52,992 bases of DNA from an uncultured Clostridia bacterium (GCA_934120675.1 CAKOUU010000011.1:1-52992); one strand, 5' to 3'; positions 34,057 to 42,770 are shown, counted from the first letter of the stretch. The notes: generated from the sequence alone by a model not told the origin. Numbers and translations are program-made.

Positions 34057-34866
34057 TTAATTTCCAAATAACAATCTTAAACCCAATTTCCAAGTTTTCA
34101 TACCATGGGAAACATTTAGGCGTGGAATTTTATAATTATCATCTTTTCTTGAAGCCTTTCTATAATCTTTTCTAGTAGGTCCATAAGCAAAAGCAAGTAA
34201 TCCATCACTAGATTTCCAACTATTTATTAAATCCTCATTATATTGTCCAAATGGATAAGCAAGAAATTTTGTATTAGCAATATTATTATTAAATACAGAA
34301 AAATCTTTTTCCATTTGTTCTTTTGAAACCTCATTTATTGAATTATGGTAATGTAATCCATATGTATGAGAGCAAAAATCAATATTAGGATACTCCTCTT
34401 TAGAATTTTCTACTAACTCTAAAGGCATATATGTTTTTATATTTCCATCCCAGTCTGTTTGAGTGGCGTTTTGAACATATTCACCAATTAAAAATACAGT
34501 AGCATTCATATTGTATTTTTTTAATAGGGGAAAGGCATAATGATAATTAGATAAAAATCCATCATCAAAAGTAATTAAAACACTTTTTTGAGGTAAATTA
34601 AGCATACCTTGTTTCCACTCATAAAACTCTTCCATAGTCAATGTTTTATAATTATGTTTTTTAAAATATTTTAATTGTTCTTCAAAATTTTTAACATCAA
34701 TTATCCAATCCTTTTCACTTTCAAAATTTGTTTTTTCTTCTGCGGTCGCTAAATTGTGATAACATAGTACTGGTATTTTATTTTTGTTTATTATATATAT
34801 ATAACAACTTATTAATATAAATAAAGTACATATTGCAATTAATACTATAATAATGTTTCTTTTCAT
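34057..34866 (-). CDS. Membrane-anchored polysaccharide deacetylase
   Basis: Removes acetyl groups from cell-wall or other polysaccharides outside the membrane. The 269-residue protein has an N-terminal membrane anchor (NIIIVLIAICTLFILISCY) and a NodB domain. Metal and catalytic motifs are VLITFDDG and the SHTYGLHYH pair, with AYPFGQYNED near the end. The start at 34866 is set by AGGAGGTAAA; the frame extends 54 codons upstream without a better site. It is on the opposite strand to the surrounding genes, between the secA element and the AAA+ region. Confidence 0.9.
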   Translation of the reverse strand: MKRNIIIVLIAICTLFILISCYIYIINKNKIPVLCYHNLATAEEKTNFESEKDWIIDVKNFEEQLKYFKKHNYKTLTMEEFYEWKQGMLNLPQKSVLITFDDGFLSNYHYAFPLLKKYNMNATVFLIGEYVQNATQTDWDGNIKTYMPLELVENSKEEYPNIDFCSHTYGLHYHNSINEVSKEQMEKDFSVFNNNIANTKFLAYPFGQYNEDLINSWKSSDGLLAFAYGPTRKDYRKASRKDDNYKIPRLNVSHGMKTWKLGLRLLFGN

Positions 34867-34977
34867 TTTTTTACCTCCTACAGGTATTATTCTATCAATT
34901 ATTATTAATTTTATCAAAAGTTTCATTTTACTATAAAAATAATTGTAAACCAAAGAAAACAGGGTAAAATAGACTGA

Positions 34978-35006
34978 TTGACAAATTATGTAAAATATGC
35001 TAAGAT
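34978..35006 (+). promoter_or_regulatory. Promoter with TATGTAAA element (unit 1)
   Basis: TTGACA (34978), a 17-base spacer and TAAGAT (35001). TATGTAAA lies at 34987-34994 inside the spacer. The same element occurs at the start of the spacer in three other promoters of this region (42748, 47882 on the minus strand, 47978). Confidence 0.65.
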
Positions 35007-35064
35007 ATGTAACATAACGAGGTAACATTTTTTATTGAAATCAATAAAAGAAAGGAGAATAACA

Positions 35065-35730
35065 ATGGCAAGAAGACGAGAAATACACTTTCCTTCTGAA
35101 AACAAAGCCTTGAAAAAACATCTTGATAAAGATGAAAAAAAATCTGAAATCAAAAAAGAAGTAGAAAAAAAACGGATAATTAAGGAAGATGAAAAAACAA
35201 AATTTGTAGGCTTTTTTGGAAAACAAGCATATAAAAAAAGTAATATGTTAATGAAGACACCAAATACAGAAGTATTTGATGTTTGTGGATTTGGAATTGA
35301 TTATCCAGGTGAAAGTATTTATATTGCTTTAATAAATGCTATATGGAATAAAATAGAAAAATACAAAATGAGTATAAGTGGAGAAATTTCTAGTATATAT
35401 TTTGATATATATGAAAAAATTCAAAATGCAAAAAAAATAAATGTAGATGATGAACAAAGGAAGGTAATCATTCATACATTTTTTGAATTTTTAAAAATAT
35501 CACAACCCACAAAAAACTTTGTATTTTTAATCTCTATGATGCAATATGAAATTGAGTATGAAAATATTCTAAGATTAGATGCAATAGGTAGTTCCAATAT
35601 AACTTTTGCTTTAGTATCATTACAACCATTATCAACCCAAATTAATAGTCTAGACAATAACGCTAAAAATAAGAAAGAATTCGAAAGATTTTTCTCTGAA
35701 GAAAATATTTTTGATACAGATTTAAATTAA
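35065..35730 (+). CDS. FPS-tagged protein A, paralogue of the gene at 39478
   Basis: Unrecognised family. The 221-residue protein starts MARRREIHFPSENKALKK, followed by a highly charged Lys/Glu linker (about 18-45). The compact domain (about 46-221) runs from FVGFFG, through CGFGIDYPGESIYIALINAI, to ALVSLQPLSTQINSLD and FFSEENIF. The 39478 product shares the tag and these landmarks (VFG, the IDIDY region, GSLQNENAQINHLD, YPQNIF), so the two are paralogues. No catalytic motif is visible. Start after AAAGGAGAAT. It is a single-gene unit with its own promoter and terminator, directly ahead of the AAA+ operon. Confidence 0.8.
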   Translation: MARRREIHFPSENKALKKHLDKDEKKSEIKKEVEKKRIIKEDEKTKFVGFFGKQAYKKSNMLMKTPNTEVFDVCGFGIDYPGESIYIALINAIWNKIEKYKMSISGEISSIYFDIYEKIQNAKKINVDDEQRKVIIHTFFEFLKISQPTKNFVFLISMMQYEIEYENILRLDAIGSSNITFALVSLQPLSTQINSLDNNAKNKKEFERFFSEENIFDTDLN

Positions 35731-35733
35731 TCG

Positions 35734-35771
35734 AAAAAATCACATGATTTAATTTATCATGTGATTTTTTG
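35734..35771 (+). terminator. Rho-independent terminator
   Basis: AAAAAATCACATGAT pairs with ATCATGTGATTTTTT around an A/T loop. Confidence 0.85.
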
Positions 35772-35773
35772 AA

Positions 35774-35802
35774 TTGACATAATTGCTTTATAATGGTATA
35801 AT
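35774..35802 (+). promoter_or_regulatory. SigA-type promoter of the AAA+ operon
   Basis: TTGACA (35774), a 17-base spacer and TATAAT (35797), both perfect. The leader contains a hairpin TTCCATGA / TCATGGAA at 35823-35849 before the AAAGGAGG site. Confidence 0.85.
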
Positions 35803-35876
35803 GTAAACATAAAATTGTAACTTTCCATGAAAATAATTATATCATGGAATAATTTAATAATAAAAGGAGGAAACAT

Positions 35877-37514
35877 ATGGGCAATGTTTTATCAGTATCA
35901 GAATGTATTAAGGCAGGATACTCATCAATAGTTATTCAGACAGCAGAAGAAAGCCGGGCTATAACTGAATGTTTAAAAGCAGGTGATGAATGTAACAAAA
36001 AGATCTTTTTATGGTCATGTACCAATGGTCTTGAAGAAATTTTCAGTACAAATACTGAAAACGGTGATGAAAATATGGATGAAAGAGGTGAATTCATTAG
36101 CAAAGCAGAAAATAGCGATTTGACAGATCCACAGTTTGCTTTAGAAGAAATTAGGACTATTAATAATGAAAATGGAGACTATATAATTTGTTTTTTAGAT
36201 TTCCAGCATTACATTAATAATCCACAAGTCCTAAGAGCGGCAAAAGACGGGTTTAGTTATGCAACAGAAAATGGAGTTTGTATTGTTTTTATTAGCAACA
36301 AATTTGAAATTCCATCTGATTGGGAAGATGCAGTTGTTTCAATTGAGTTACGGTTACCAAATAAACAAGAGCTTAAACAAGATCTCTCAGAAATGGTTGA
36401 TTTGTATAAAGAACAACTCAAAGTTAAGGATGTTAATCAATTGGATGAGTTGGTCAATAAAGCAGCTGAAATTGCTTTAGGATTAACTATTTCTCAGGCA
36501 GAAAATGCTTTTGCTACATCATTTTCAAAAAAAGAAACCATTGACTTACACATAATTAGTGAAGTAAAAGCACAAATTATCTGTAAAGATGGGCTATTAG
36601 AATTTTGGGATAATGAAAAAAACGTTGAAGTAGGTGGAATGCTTACATTCAAAGATTATACTCAAAAAAGATTGTTGGCATTTTCTGATGAAGCAAAAAA
36701 ATACGGATTGCCAAATCCAAAAGGAGTTCTGTTAGTAGGTATTCCAGGATGTGGAAAAAGTTTGGCAGCAAAAGCGTTGGCACAAAATTGGAATGTACCA
36801 CTAATAAAATGTGATTTGGGAAAGCTTTTTGGTAGCTATGTTGGAGATACTGAAGCCAACACAAGAAAAGCTTTAAAAACAGCAGAAGCAATGGCTCCAT
36901 GTGTATTATGGATTGATGAAATTGAAAAAGGCCTTGCTGGAGCTGGATCAGGCGGTAAAAATGATTCCGGAGTATCATCTAGAATGTTTGCAAGCATATT
37001 AACATGGATGCAGGAAAAAGAAGCACCAGTGTATGTAATTGCAACAGCAAATAGTATAATGGCTTTGCCACAAGAACTTCTTAGAAAAGGTAGATTTGAC
37101 GAAATATTCTTTGTTGATTTACCAAACGAAGAAGAAAGAAAAGAAATAATAAATATTCAGCTTAAAAAGAAGAGTAGGAAACCTGAAAATTTTAACATTG
37201 ATTCTATTTCTAAAAAGTGCGAAAAGTTTACAGGTGCTGAAATTGAAGAAGCAGTTGTATCTGCAATGTTCAATGCATATTCAGATAATGGACGAGAAAT
37301 TAAAAATACAGATATTATTTCTGCTATGGAAAGCATTAAACCTGCTGCTGAAGGAATTATGGAAGAAACAGTTAAAAATCTTCAAAATTGGGCAAAAGAA
37401 CAAGGAGTCAAAAATGCCAATTCATTAGAAAACAAAAAAGAAATTACAACTACTGCAAAAAAGAAAGGTTTAGGACGCCAGATTTATACTAAAAGTGAAG
37501 GAGGAAATGCATAA
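35877..37514 (+). CDS. Ycf46-like AAA+ ATPase
   Basis: A 545-residue ATPase of the Ycf46 type, known from algal plastids and cyanobacteria. The N-terminal half (1-240) is the family's non-catalytic domain. The C-terminal AAA+ module has Walker A GIPGCGKS (288-295), Walker B LWIDEIEK (344-351), sensor 1 in VIATANS, and the arginine-finger region RKGRFDEIF. Pore-loop-like GSYVGDTEAN suggests a substrate-threading ring. The last 40 residues are basic. Start after AAAGGAGGAAA. It overlaps the next gene by one base (TAATG), so it is made together with the Ycf35-like protein. Confidence 0.88.
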   Translation: MGNVLSVSECIKAGYSSIVIQTAEESRAITECLKAGDECNKKIFLWSCTNGLEEIFSTNTENGDENMDERGEFISKAENSDLTDPQFALEEIRTINNENGDYIICFLDFQHYINNPQVLRAAKDGFSYATENGVCIVFISNKFEIPSDWEDAVVSIELRLPNKQELKQDLSEMVDLYKEQLKVKDVNQLDELVNKAAEIALGLTISQAENAFATSFSKKETIDLHIISEVKAQIICKDGLLEFWDNEKNVEVGGMLTFKDYTQKRLLAFSDEAKKYGLPNPKGVLLVGIPGCGKSLAAKALAQNWNVPLIKCDLGKLFGSYVGDTEANTRKALKTAEAMAPCVLWIDEIEKGLAGAGSGGKNDSGVSSRMFASILTWMQEKEAPVYVIATANSIMALPQELLRKGRFDEIFFVDLPNEEERKEIINIQLKKKSRKPENFNIDSISKKCEKFTGAEIEEAVVSAMFNAYSDNGREIKNTDIISAMESIKPAAEGIMEETVKNLQNWAKEQGVKNANSLENKKEITTTAKKKGLGRQIYTKSEGGNA

Positions 37515-38095
37515 TGAGTCATTTTTCAAGTATTAGTACAGAAATAAAAGATCTTGAGGCATGTAAAAAAGCCTTAGAAAATATGGGATTAGCTCTCGAA
37601 AAGAAAGGTGAGTGTCGGTACTATTTTGGTACAGAGGTAATGGAAAATGTTGTAAAACTTCCAGGACGTTATGACATGGCATTAGAGAACATGGATGGAA
37701 CATATAACATTCATGCTGATTTCTATGGCGGTGATGTTGAAAAAACAATTGGCTATAGAGGATGCGCTTTGTTAAAAAGATATGGTATTGAAATGCTTAA
37801 AAAAACAGCTAAGAAGATGCATTTTAGTATCATTAAAGAAAAGCCAAATGTTTTTAAAGTTCGAGATTCCAAGGACTCAAATGGAGGTTATATGATTGTA
37901 ACGTTTAATGAAGATGGTAGTTTACAGTTCACTCCAAAAGGCATAAAGGGTAAAAATTGCACTAAATTCTTGGCTTTAGAAGATTCAATCGGAAAAGCTG
38001 ATAAAAGAGAATTTTTACCAGAATACTATGCTGCAGAAAGGGAAAAAATTAGAACAAACAACAGCAAAGAAAGGATTAAATTAGGTGGATATTAA
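37514..38095 (+). CDS. DUF1257 / Ycf35-like protein
   Basis: A 193-residue protein starting MSHFSSISTEIKDLEACKKA, the hallmark of the Ycf35 (DUF1257) family. Its biochemical role is unknown. The middle holds ADFYGGDVEKTIGY and YGIEMLKKTAKKMHF; the tail is basic (about 170-193). Its start overlaps the stop of the Ycf46-like gene by one base and its stop overlaps the start of the radical-SAM gene by one base, so all three are strictly coupled. Ycf46 and Ycf35 homologues coupled in a Clostridium-like genome suggest a physical partnership. Confidence 0.85.
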   Translation: MSHFSSISTEIKDLEACKKALENMGLALEKKGECRYYFGTEVMENVVKLPGRYDMALENMDGTYNIHADFYGGDVEKTIGYRGCALLKRYGIEMLKKTAKKMHFSIIKEKPNVFKVRDSKDSNGGYMIVTFNEDGSLQFTPKGIKGKNCTKFLALEDSIGKADKREFLPEYYAAEREKIRTNNSKERIKLGGY

Positions 38096-39444
38096 TGAAA
38101 ATAGCATTAGTTATTTGTAATGATATGCACATGGATATAGCTAATGCCAATATTATTCTCAATAATCTTGTACAAACAGATGGATACGAAGTCGTATGTG
38201 ATTATACAATTGCAGATATTATAATTGTACTCACATGCGCCTTCGGGCCCAACAAAATGTACTCTATGAGAGTAATAGCTGATATTCGGTTAAATGCTAT
38301 GAGAAGTGCAAGAGTAATAGTTTCTGGATGTCTTGTAAAACTTTATTCTGAGGATTTAAAAAACATTCCTGGAATTGAAGTAAAAACATTCAAGGAACTA
38401 CAAAAAGAACCATTAAATAAACTTCAAAATTTAATACCACAAAACAAAGTTATCATTTCAACAGGTTGTTTGCACAAATGCTCATACTGTGTATATCCTA
38501 TGATCGTAGGAAAATACAAAAGTAAAACAGTTGAAAGCATTTTAGCTGAAATAGACAATCTGTATGAAAACGAATCTACTATATACATAACAGGAGCACA
38601 AGAGACTTCTGACTATGGAGTAGATTTATATGGAGCAAGAAAGTTTGCAACTTTAATGCAACAAATCGTAGAAAAATACCCAAATTGCAACTACATCATA
38701 GGCTGGTTTCACCCAGCAGGACTTACAGAAGAACTAATATCTGTAATTACAAATAATAAAAATATAACTGAAATCATGTTACATATTCAACATGTATCAG
38801 ATAAAATTTTACAAGACATGAATAGGACACAGTTTAAAGATTTTGAGTCAAAACTTAAGACTTTAAAAGAGCTTAGACCAGATTTAGTAATTTCTACAGA
38901 AGTAATTGTAGGTTTCCCTGGTGAAACTGATGCTCAATTTAAAGAATTAGTAAATGTTTTGAAAAAAGGATATTTTTCAGATATCGGCGTTGCAAGTTAT
39001 GAAGCTGTTGAAGGAACACTAGCAGCAAAGTTACCAAACCAAATTTCAACTTCTGAAAAGAAAAGAAGGATGGAATATATTAAAAGTACATTTTCTGCAA
39101 CATGTTATCCAGCTGATGAAAATTCATCCCAGTCTATTATTGATGAATATTTAAAAGCATATTCTTTGTTGCAAAAATTACCTCAAAATGTATTAGTATC
39201 AGAAGAAAGACAAAAATACAATCTTATTGCTGGAACTGATACAAATGAAAAGTTAACATTCAGTAACCACTTTAATTATGTAGTACATAAAATTATCACT
39301 GCAAGGAGTGATTTTGATAAAAAACAATGTAAAAAAATATTTTCAGTTTATACTGATGAAACAAAAACAATGTTTTATGAAATTATCAAAAATGGTAATT
39401 TTAAACCTGCTCTAAAAGAACGAGCCAGGTATTTATTATTATAA
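38095..39444 (+). CDS. Methylthiotransferase-like radical SAM protein (MiaB/RimO type, no TRAM seen)
   Basis: The 449 residues have an N-terminal MTTase-like domain with cysteines C8, C48 (VLTCAFG) and C79 (VSGCLV), spaced as in MiaB and RimO. The radical SAM domain has CLHKCSYC (C125, C129, C132) and GFPGETDAQF near 285. The C-terminal part (about 340-449) does not look like the TRAM domain that normally binds the RNA or protein substrate. This suggests a different target, perhaps supplied by the Ycf46/Ycf35 partners. Methylthiolation itself is inferred. It overlaps the DUF1257 gene by one base. Confidence 0.85.
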   Translation: MKIALVICNDMHMDIANANIILNNLVQTDGYEVVCDYTIADIIIVLTCAFGPNKMYSMRVIADIRLNAMRSARVIVSGCLVKLYSEDLKNIPGIEVKTFKELQKEPLNKLQNLIPQNKVIISTGCLHKCSYCVYPMIVGKYKSKTVESILAEIDNLYENESTIYITGAQETSDYGVDLYGARKFATLMQQIVEKYPNCNYIIGWFHPAGLTEELISVITNNKNITEIMLHIQHVSDKILQDMNRTQFKDFESKLKTLKELRPDLVISTEVIVGFPGETDAQFKELVNVLKKGYFSDIGVASYEAVEGTLAAKLPNQISTSEKKRRMEYIKSTFSATCYPADENSSQSIIDEYLKAYSLLQKLPQNVLVSEERQKYNLIAGTDTNEKLTFSNHFNYVVHKIITARSDFDKKQCKKIFSVYTDETKTMFYEIIKNGNFKPALKERARYLLL

Positions 39445-39477
39445 GTAACCTTACAAACATAATGTAGGAGGAAAAAC

Positions 39478-40266
39478 ATGGCTAAAAAGCGACAAATAAT
39501 ATTTCCTTCTGATAAAAGTACTCTGAAGGAAAAATCAACTAATGTTTCTTTAACACATGTTGATAAAAAATCAGAAGAAGAGCATTATCAACCTAATGAT
39601 AATCAAAATATAATTGAGGAATATGAAAGTGATAATGATTTAACTAGACGCCTTACTCAAATAATCAAACACAAAGAAATACCTGATTTACTAGGAGTAT
39701 TTGGTATTTATTACGACAATAAGGTAAAAAAATCATTAAAATTACTAAATACACAAGATAGAGAAATATTATGTTTTTCTATTGACATTGACTATGAAGA
39801 GATGGATATATACAATTGTATAACTGCAGTTCTATACAATTATCTAAATGAGAAAGGTTATTCTATTCAAAGTGATTTTTCATATTATGCACATGAAATA
39901 ATACAATCATATGAATATATGGAAGATACACCATTTATAGATCCCTTTGAAAGACTTAATAGAAGAATGAAATTGGGAGATAGAACAAAAAACATGCAAA
40001 TACTAATTAGCTCTTTCCTAGAACATCCGGGAGTTTTTTATACCAAAATTATAATCTTTATTAATTTAAATAGCGCATTTTTAAATAGCAATATGCTCCA
40101 AATGTTAGAAAAAATTAAAAATAAGGATATGATTTTTATTCTGGGTTCTCTACAAAATGAGAACGCACAAATTAATCATTTAGATACTATGTCTATTAAT
40201 ATGGGAAGAGATTTATTTTTTAAATATTTCTATCCTCAAAATATTTTTAATTCTCCTCAATTATAA
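39478..40266 (+). CDS. FPS-tagged protein B, paralogue of the gene at 35065
   Basis: Unrecognised family. The 262-residue protein starts MAKKRQIIFPSDKSTLKE, then a polar acidic linker (about 20-60). Its domain begins LLGVFGIYYD and ends GSLQNENAQINHLD ... YPQNIF, matching protein A over its length. An extra stretch (about 150-175, FERLNRRMKLGDRTK) is not in A. It lies 33 bp behind the radical-SAM gene (site TAGGAGGAAA) without its own promoter, so it belongs to the AAA+ operon. It is a likely structural or adaptor partner of the operon's enzymes, by location only. Confidence 0.8.
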   Translation: MAKKRQIIFPSDKSTLKEKSTNVSLTHVDKKSEEEHYQPNDNQNIIEEYESDNDLTRRLTQIIKHKEIPDLLGVFGIYYDNKVKKSLKLLNTQDREILCFSIDIDYEEMDIYNCITAVLYNYLNEKGYSIQSDFSYYAHEIIQSYEYMEDTPFIDPFERLNRRMKLGDRTKNMQILISSFLEHPGVFYTKIIIFINLNSAFLNSNMLQMLEKIKNKDMIFILGSLQNENAQINHLDTMSINMGRDLFFKYFYPQNIFNSPQL

Positions 40267-40270
40267 CAGA

Positions 40271-40313
40271 AAAAACACATACAAAACAAATTTGTTTTGT
40301 ATGTGTTTTTTCT
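40271..40313 (+). terminator. Terminator of the AAA+ operon
   Basis: AAAAAACACATACAAAACA pairs with its complement across a short loop and ends in six T. Very strong. Confidence 0.9.
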
Positions 40314-40383
40314 ATATTGTGCATAAAAACTATTTCATATAAGCAGCAAATCATAACATTGTTCGAAAAATATACATAATATA

Positions 40384-40412
40384 TTGACAAAATATTTTTT
40401 GTATTATATAAT
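40384..40412 (+). promoter_or_regulatory. SigA-type promoter of the coiled-coil operon
   Basis: TTGACA (40384), a 17-base spacer and TATAAT (40407), 41 bases before the first start. Confidence 0.8.
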
Positions 40413-40452
40413 CATCATACTAAAATATAACTCTGAAGTAAGGAACAAAGCT

Positions 40453-40779
40453 ATGCAAAATAAAAACATTGAAAATTATAAAAAAATATTAAAGTATATA
40501 GATAAACTACAAGAATTACAGCCCTATTTAAAAAACAAAGAGATTTTGAATTTAGTAGAAGAAGATTTTCAAGAAATCAAAGAAATACAAGAAAAATTAA
40601 AATATATGCAATGTTTGAAATTAGCATATTCAAATAAAAAAATAACAAATATAAAAATAGATAAAACAAATAATGTAGATGTTAATATTATAAATGTATA
40701 TAGAATCATAGAAGATGAGCTAAACAACTGGAGAGATATATATTTACAATTGAAAGGACATAAAAATGAAAGAAAATAA
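40453..40779 (+). CDS. Hypothetical helical protein (108 aa)
   Basis: Not recognised. The ATG at 40453 (after AAGTAAGGA) is preferred over an earlier in-frame start that would overlap the promoter. The product is almost wholly helical, with heptad-like Leu/Ile spacing (YKKILKYIDKLQELQPYL, LVEEDFQEIKEIQEKLKY) and a C-terminal IIEDELNNWRDIYLQLKGH. No membrane segment is present. Its last 14 bases overlap the next gene, which is also helical, so the two proteins may form a complex. Confidence 0.7.
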   Translation: MQNKNIENYKKILKYIDKLQELQPYLKNKEILNLVEEDFQEIKEIQEKLKYMQCLKLAYSNKKITNIKIDKTNNVDVNIINVYRIIEDELNNWRDIYLQLKGHKNERK

Positions 40780-41407
40780 AGAAATAATTGATAAAGAAGA
40801 CACTATACAAAAAGAAAAAATTATGGAAGAACAAAACAATACTAACATAGATAAAACAATTCGTTTTATGTCTTTTCATATAGATGGAGATAAAACAAAA
40901 GAATATCTTGATTTTATGAAAAAGGTTAGAAAATTAAGAAAAAAAATAAATAAAAAGAAAGAAAAATTGCAAGAATTTGACAAACTTGAAAAAGCTTATT
41001 TAGAAAAAGATGGAGGAATAAGGAATCTTTTTAAAAATTTTGCAGCTAATTATAAAGACAGACTTAATAATTATGGTACTGTAACTGCACAAAGAATAAA
41101 TGAACGCGAAGCTTATTCTTTATATCAAATGAAGAATCTGGAATATTTAGCTCGAGTAATTGATGAAGCTAATCTATATTATAACTATATAGAAGTATTT
41201 AATTTTGATTATTATACAGCCTGTGAACCTAACCAACAAAGAAGCGAAACATCACCACTAGATGTAAGATTTATGATACAAAACCATTATAATCATATAA
41301 ATGCAAGACTCATGGCAGATATTTTAGAGTATTATGAAAATGAATTAGAATATTGGAAAAGCTGTCTAAAACAAATTGAAATAGAAAATATAAAAGAATT
41401 TGAATAA
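40766..41407 (+). CDS. Hypothetical coiled-coil protein (213 aa)
   Basis: Not recognised. A charged N-terminus (1-30) leads to RFMSFHIDGDKTKEYLDFM. A strongly basic coiled coil follows (about 48-75, KVRKLRKKINKKKEKLQEF). Then come further helices with YYNYIEVFNFDYYTA and a terminal helix of Leu/Glu/Lys. No enzyme motif is visible. It overlaps the previous gene by 14 bases and lies 20 bp before the next. The three genes share one promoter and one terminator. Confidence 0.72.
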   Translation: MKENKEIIDKEDTIQKEKIMEEQNNTNIDKTIRFMSFHIDGDKTKEYLDFMKKVRKLRKKINKKKEKLQEFDKLEKAYLEKDGGIRNLFKNFAANYKDRLNNYGTVTAQRINEREAYSLYQMKNLEYLARVIDEANLYYNYIEVFNFDYYTACEPNQQRSETSPLDVRFMIQNHYNHINARLMADILEYYENELEYWKSCLKQIEIENIKEFE

Positions 41408-41427
41408 TTACAGAAATGAGGATATAA

Positions 41428-42699
41428 ATGAAAAAAAGAAATATACAATTTTCATCAGAGAATGGGCAAGAAGAATCAATAGCTCAAAAAATGGAAAGAA
41501 ATATAAGAGCACAAATTAATAGTGAATTAAAAAAAGAATATGATCAAAAAAAACAAGAACTAGAGAAAAAATATCTAGACCAAATAGAGTCTTTGGAAAC
41601 GCAATATATTGAAAGAAAGAAACAACTAGATTCAGAATTAGAAGAAGAGAAAAAAAGGTCAGAAGAAAAATTATCTCAAATTAAAGAAGAAAAGAAATTA
41701 GAAATCCAGAAAGCAAAAGAAGAAGTATCTGCATATAAAGAAGATAAACTAGCAGAAATAAAGCAAAAGGAAGAAAAATTAAGTCAAAGAATAGAAAAAG
41801 CTAATGCAGAAATAGAATTAACAAATCAAAAAATAGAAAGAGAAAATTATAATTCTGCCCAGTTAGTAGCATCAAATGAAAGGGTTAAAAAACTAGAAGA
41901 ACTATTAGAAGTATACAAATCAGTTCTTAAAAAACTTACCAAAAAAGAAATGACATTACAAGAATTATATCACATTGTAGGAGAAAATCAAAACAGTAAA
42001 ATAAATATTGGAGGTGAAATTCAGAAAAATAATTTGTATAATAATGGGAGCGTATTCGAACAAACTAATACAGGTTCTTGGTATGAATTGGGATATATCA
42101 ATTTAGGTAAAAAAACAAACAACGATAAATCAAATTTTACAGAAAATAAGAATTTATCATTGTTATCTCACTATCCCGCTAAATCTATTTATTCAGATGG
42201 AATTTTATTAGAAAAAGGAGAGAAAATTAATATTGTAACGGTTAGAGTACACTCAAAAATCAACGATACAAATATATATAAATTTTTCACAGATTCTAAA
42301 ATTATTTCAATATACAATTTACTAAGTGTTGCAAATTTTATTTTACATATACATCAAACAGGTTTAAAACCAACAGATAATAAACAAGAAAGAGGATTAA
42401 AATTAAAATGTTTAGTATATAGTGACAAAAAACATAAAACTTCTAAAAATTGTGTATTTAAAGTTAATGAAAAAAATATATATAATTTAGAATATAGTGA
42501 TGATAACTATATTAATATTGGAATATTAGCGCAAGAATTATACCAAAATTTAAATTGTTCTAAAAAACATATATCTCCTGATAATATTAAAAAAGCTGAT
42601 AATATTGCTTTTAGTAGAGGAATGCAATTAAAAGACAATGTTGAATATTTGAAAATAATTTCCCCAATAGCTAACAATGAATTAGAACAAGAAAAATAA
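41428..42699 (+). CDS. Long coiled-coil protein with FPS-like N-terminal tag (423 aa)
   Basis: Not recognised as a family. It begins MKKRNIQFSSENGQEES, which matches the N-terminal tag of proteins A and B (basic run, then I-x-F-(P/S)-S-(E/D)). Residues about 20-185 form one long, highly charged coiled coil (ELKKEYDQKKQELEKKYLDQ and similar). Residues 215-423 form a separate mixed domain with SWYELGYINLG, LLSHYPAKSIYSDGILLEKG and KCLVYSDKKHK. No catalytic motif is seen. It closes the operon begun at 40453. Confidence 0.78.
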   Translation: MKKRNIQFSSENGQEESIAQKMERNIRAQINSELKKEYDQKKQELEKKYLDQIESLETQYIERKKQLDSELEEEKKRSEEKLSQIKEEKKLEIQKAKEEVSAYKEDKLAEIKQKEEKLSQRIEKANAEIELTNQKIERENYNSAQLVASNERVKKLEELLEVYKSVLKKLTKKEMTLQELYHIVGENQNSKINIGGEIQKNNLYNNGSVFEQTNTGSWYELGYINLGKKTNNDKSNFTENKNLSLLSHYPAKSIYSDGILLEKGEKINIVTVRVHSKINDTNIYKFFTDSKIISIYNLLSVANFILHIHQTGLKPTDNKQERGLKLKCLVYSDKKHKTSKNCVFKVNEKNIYNLEYSDDNYINIGILAQELYQNLNCSKKHISPDNIKKADNIAFSRGMQLKDNVEYLKIISPIANNELEQEK

Positions 42700-42742
42700 A
42701 ATATAATTTCATGATTTAATCATAATTATATTTTATTTTTCT
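42697..42742 (+). terminator. Rho-independent terminator
   Basis: AAAATATAATT and AATTATATTTTA form the stem, with an additional ATGATT/AATCAT pair in the loop, followed by T residues. It overlaps the next promoter. Confidence 0.75.
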
Positions 42743-42770
42743 TGATTTATGTAAATTTGAGTGATATAAT
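42742..42770 (+). promoter_or_regulatory. Promoter with TATGTAAA element (unit 2)
   Basis: TTGATT (42742), a 17-base spacer and TATAAT (42765). TATGTAAA (42748-42755) directly follows the -35 box. The leader has GGCTC-AA-GAGCC-TTTT (42783-42798), a terminator-like hairpin that could attenuate, and a palindrome CCATATA / TATATGG at 42807-42821. Confidence 0.65.

Noticed and set aside
35823..35849. Hairpin in the AAA+ operon leader as a terminator
   Set aside because: No T run follows; it lies between a perfect promoter and the ribosome binding site, so a leader structure is more likely.
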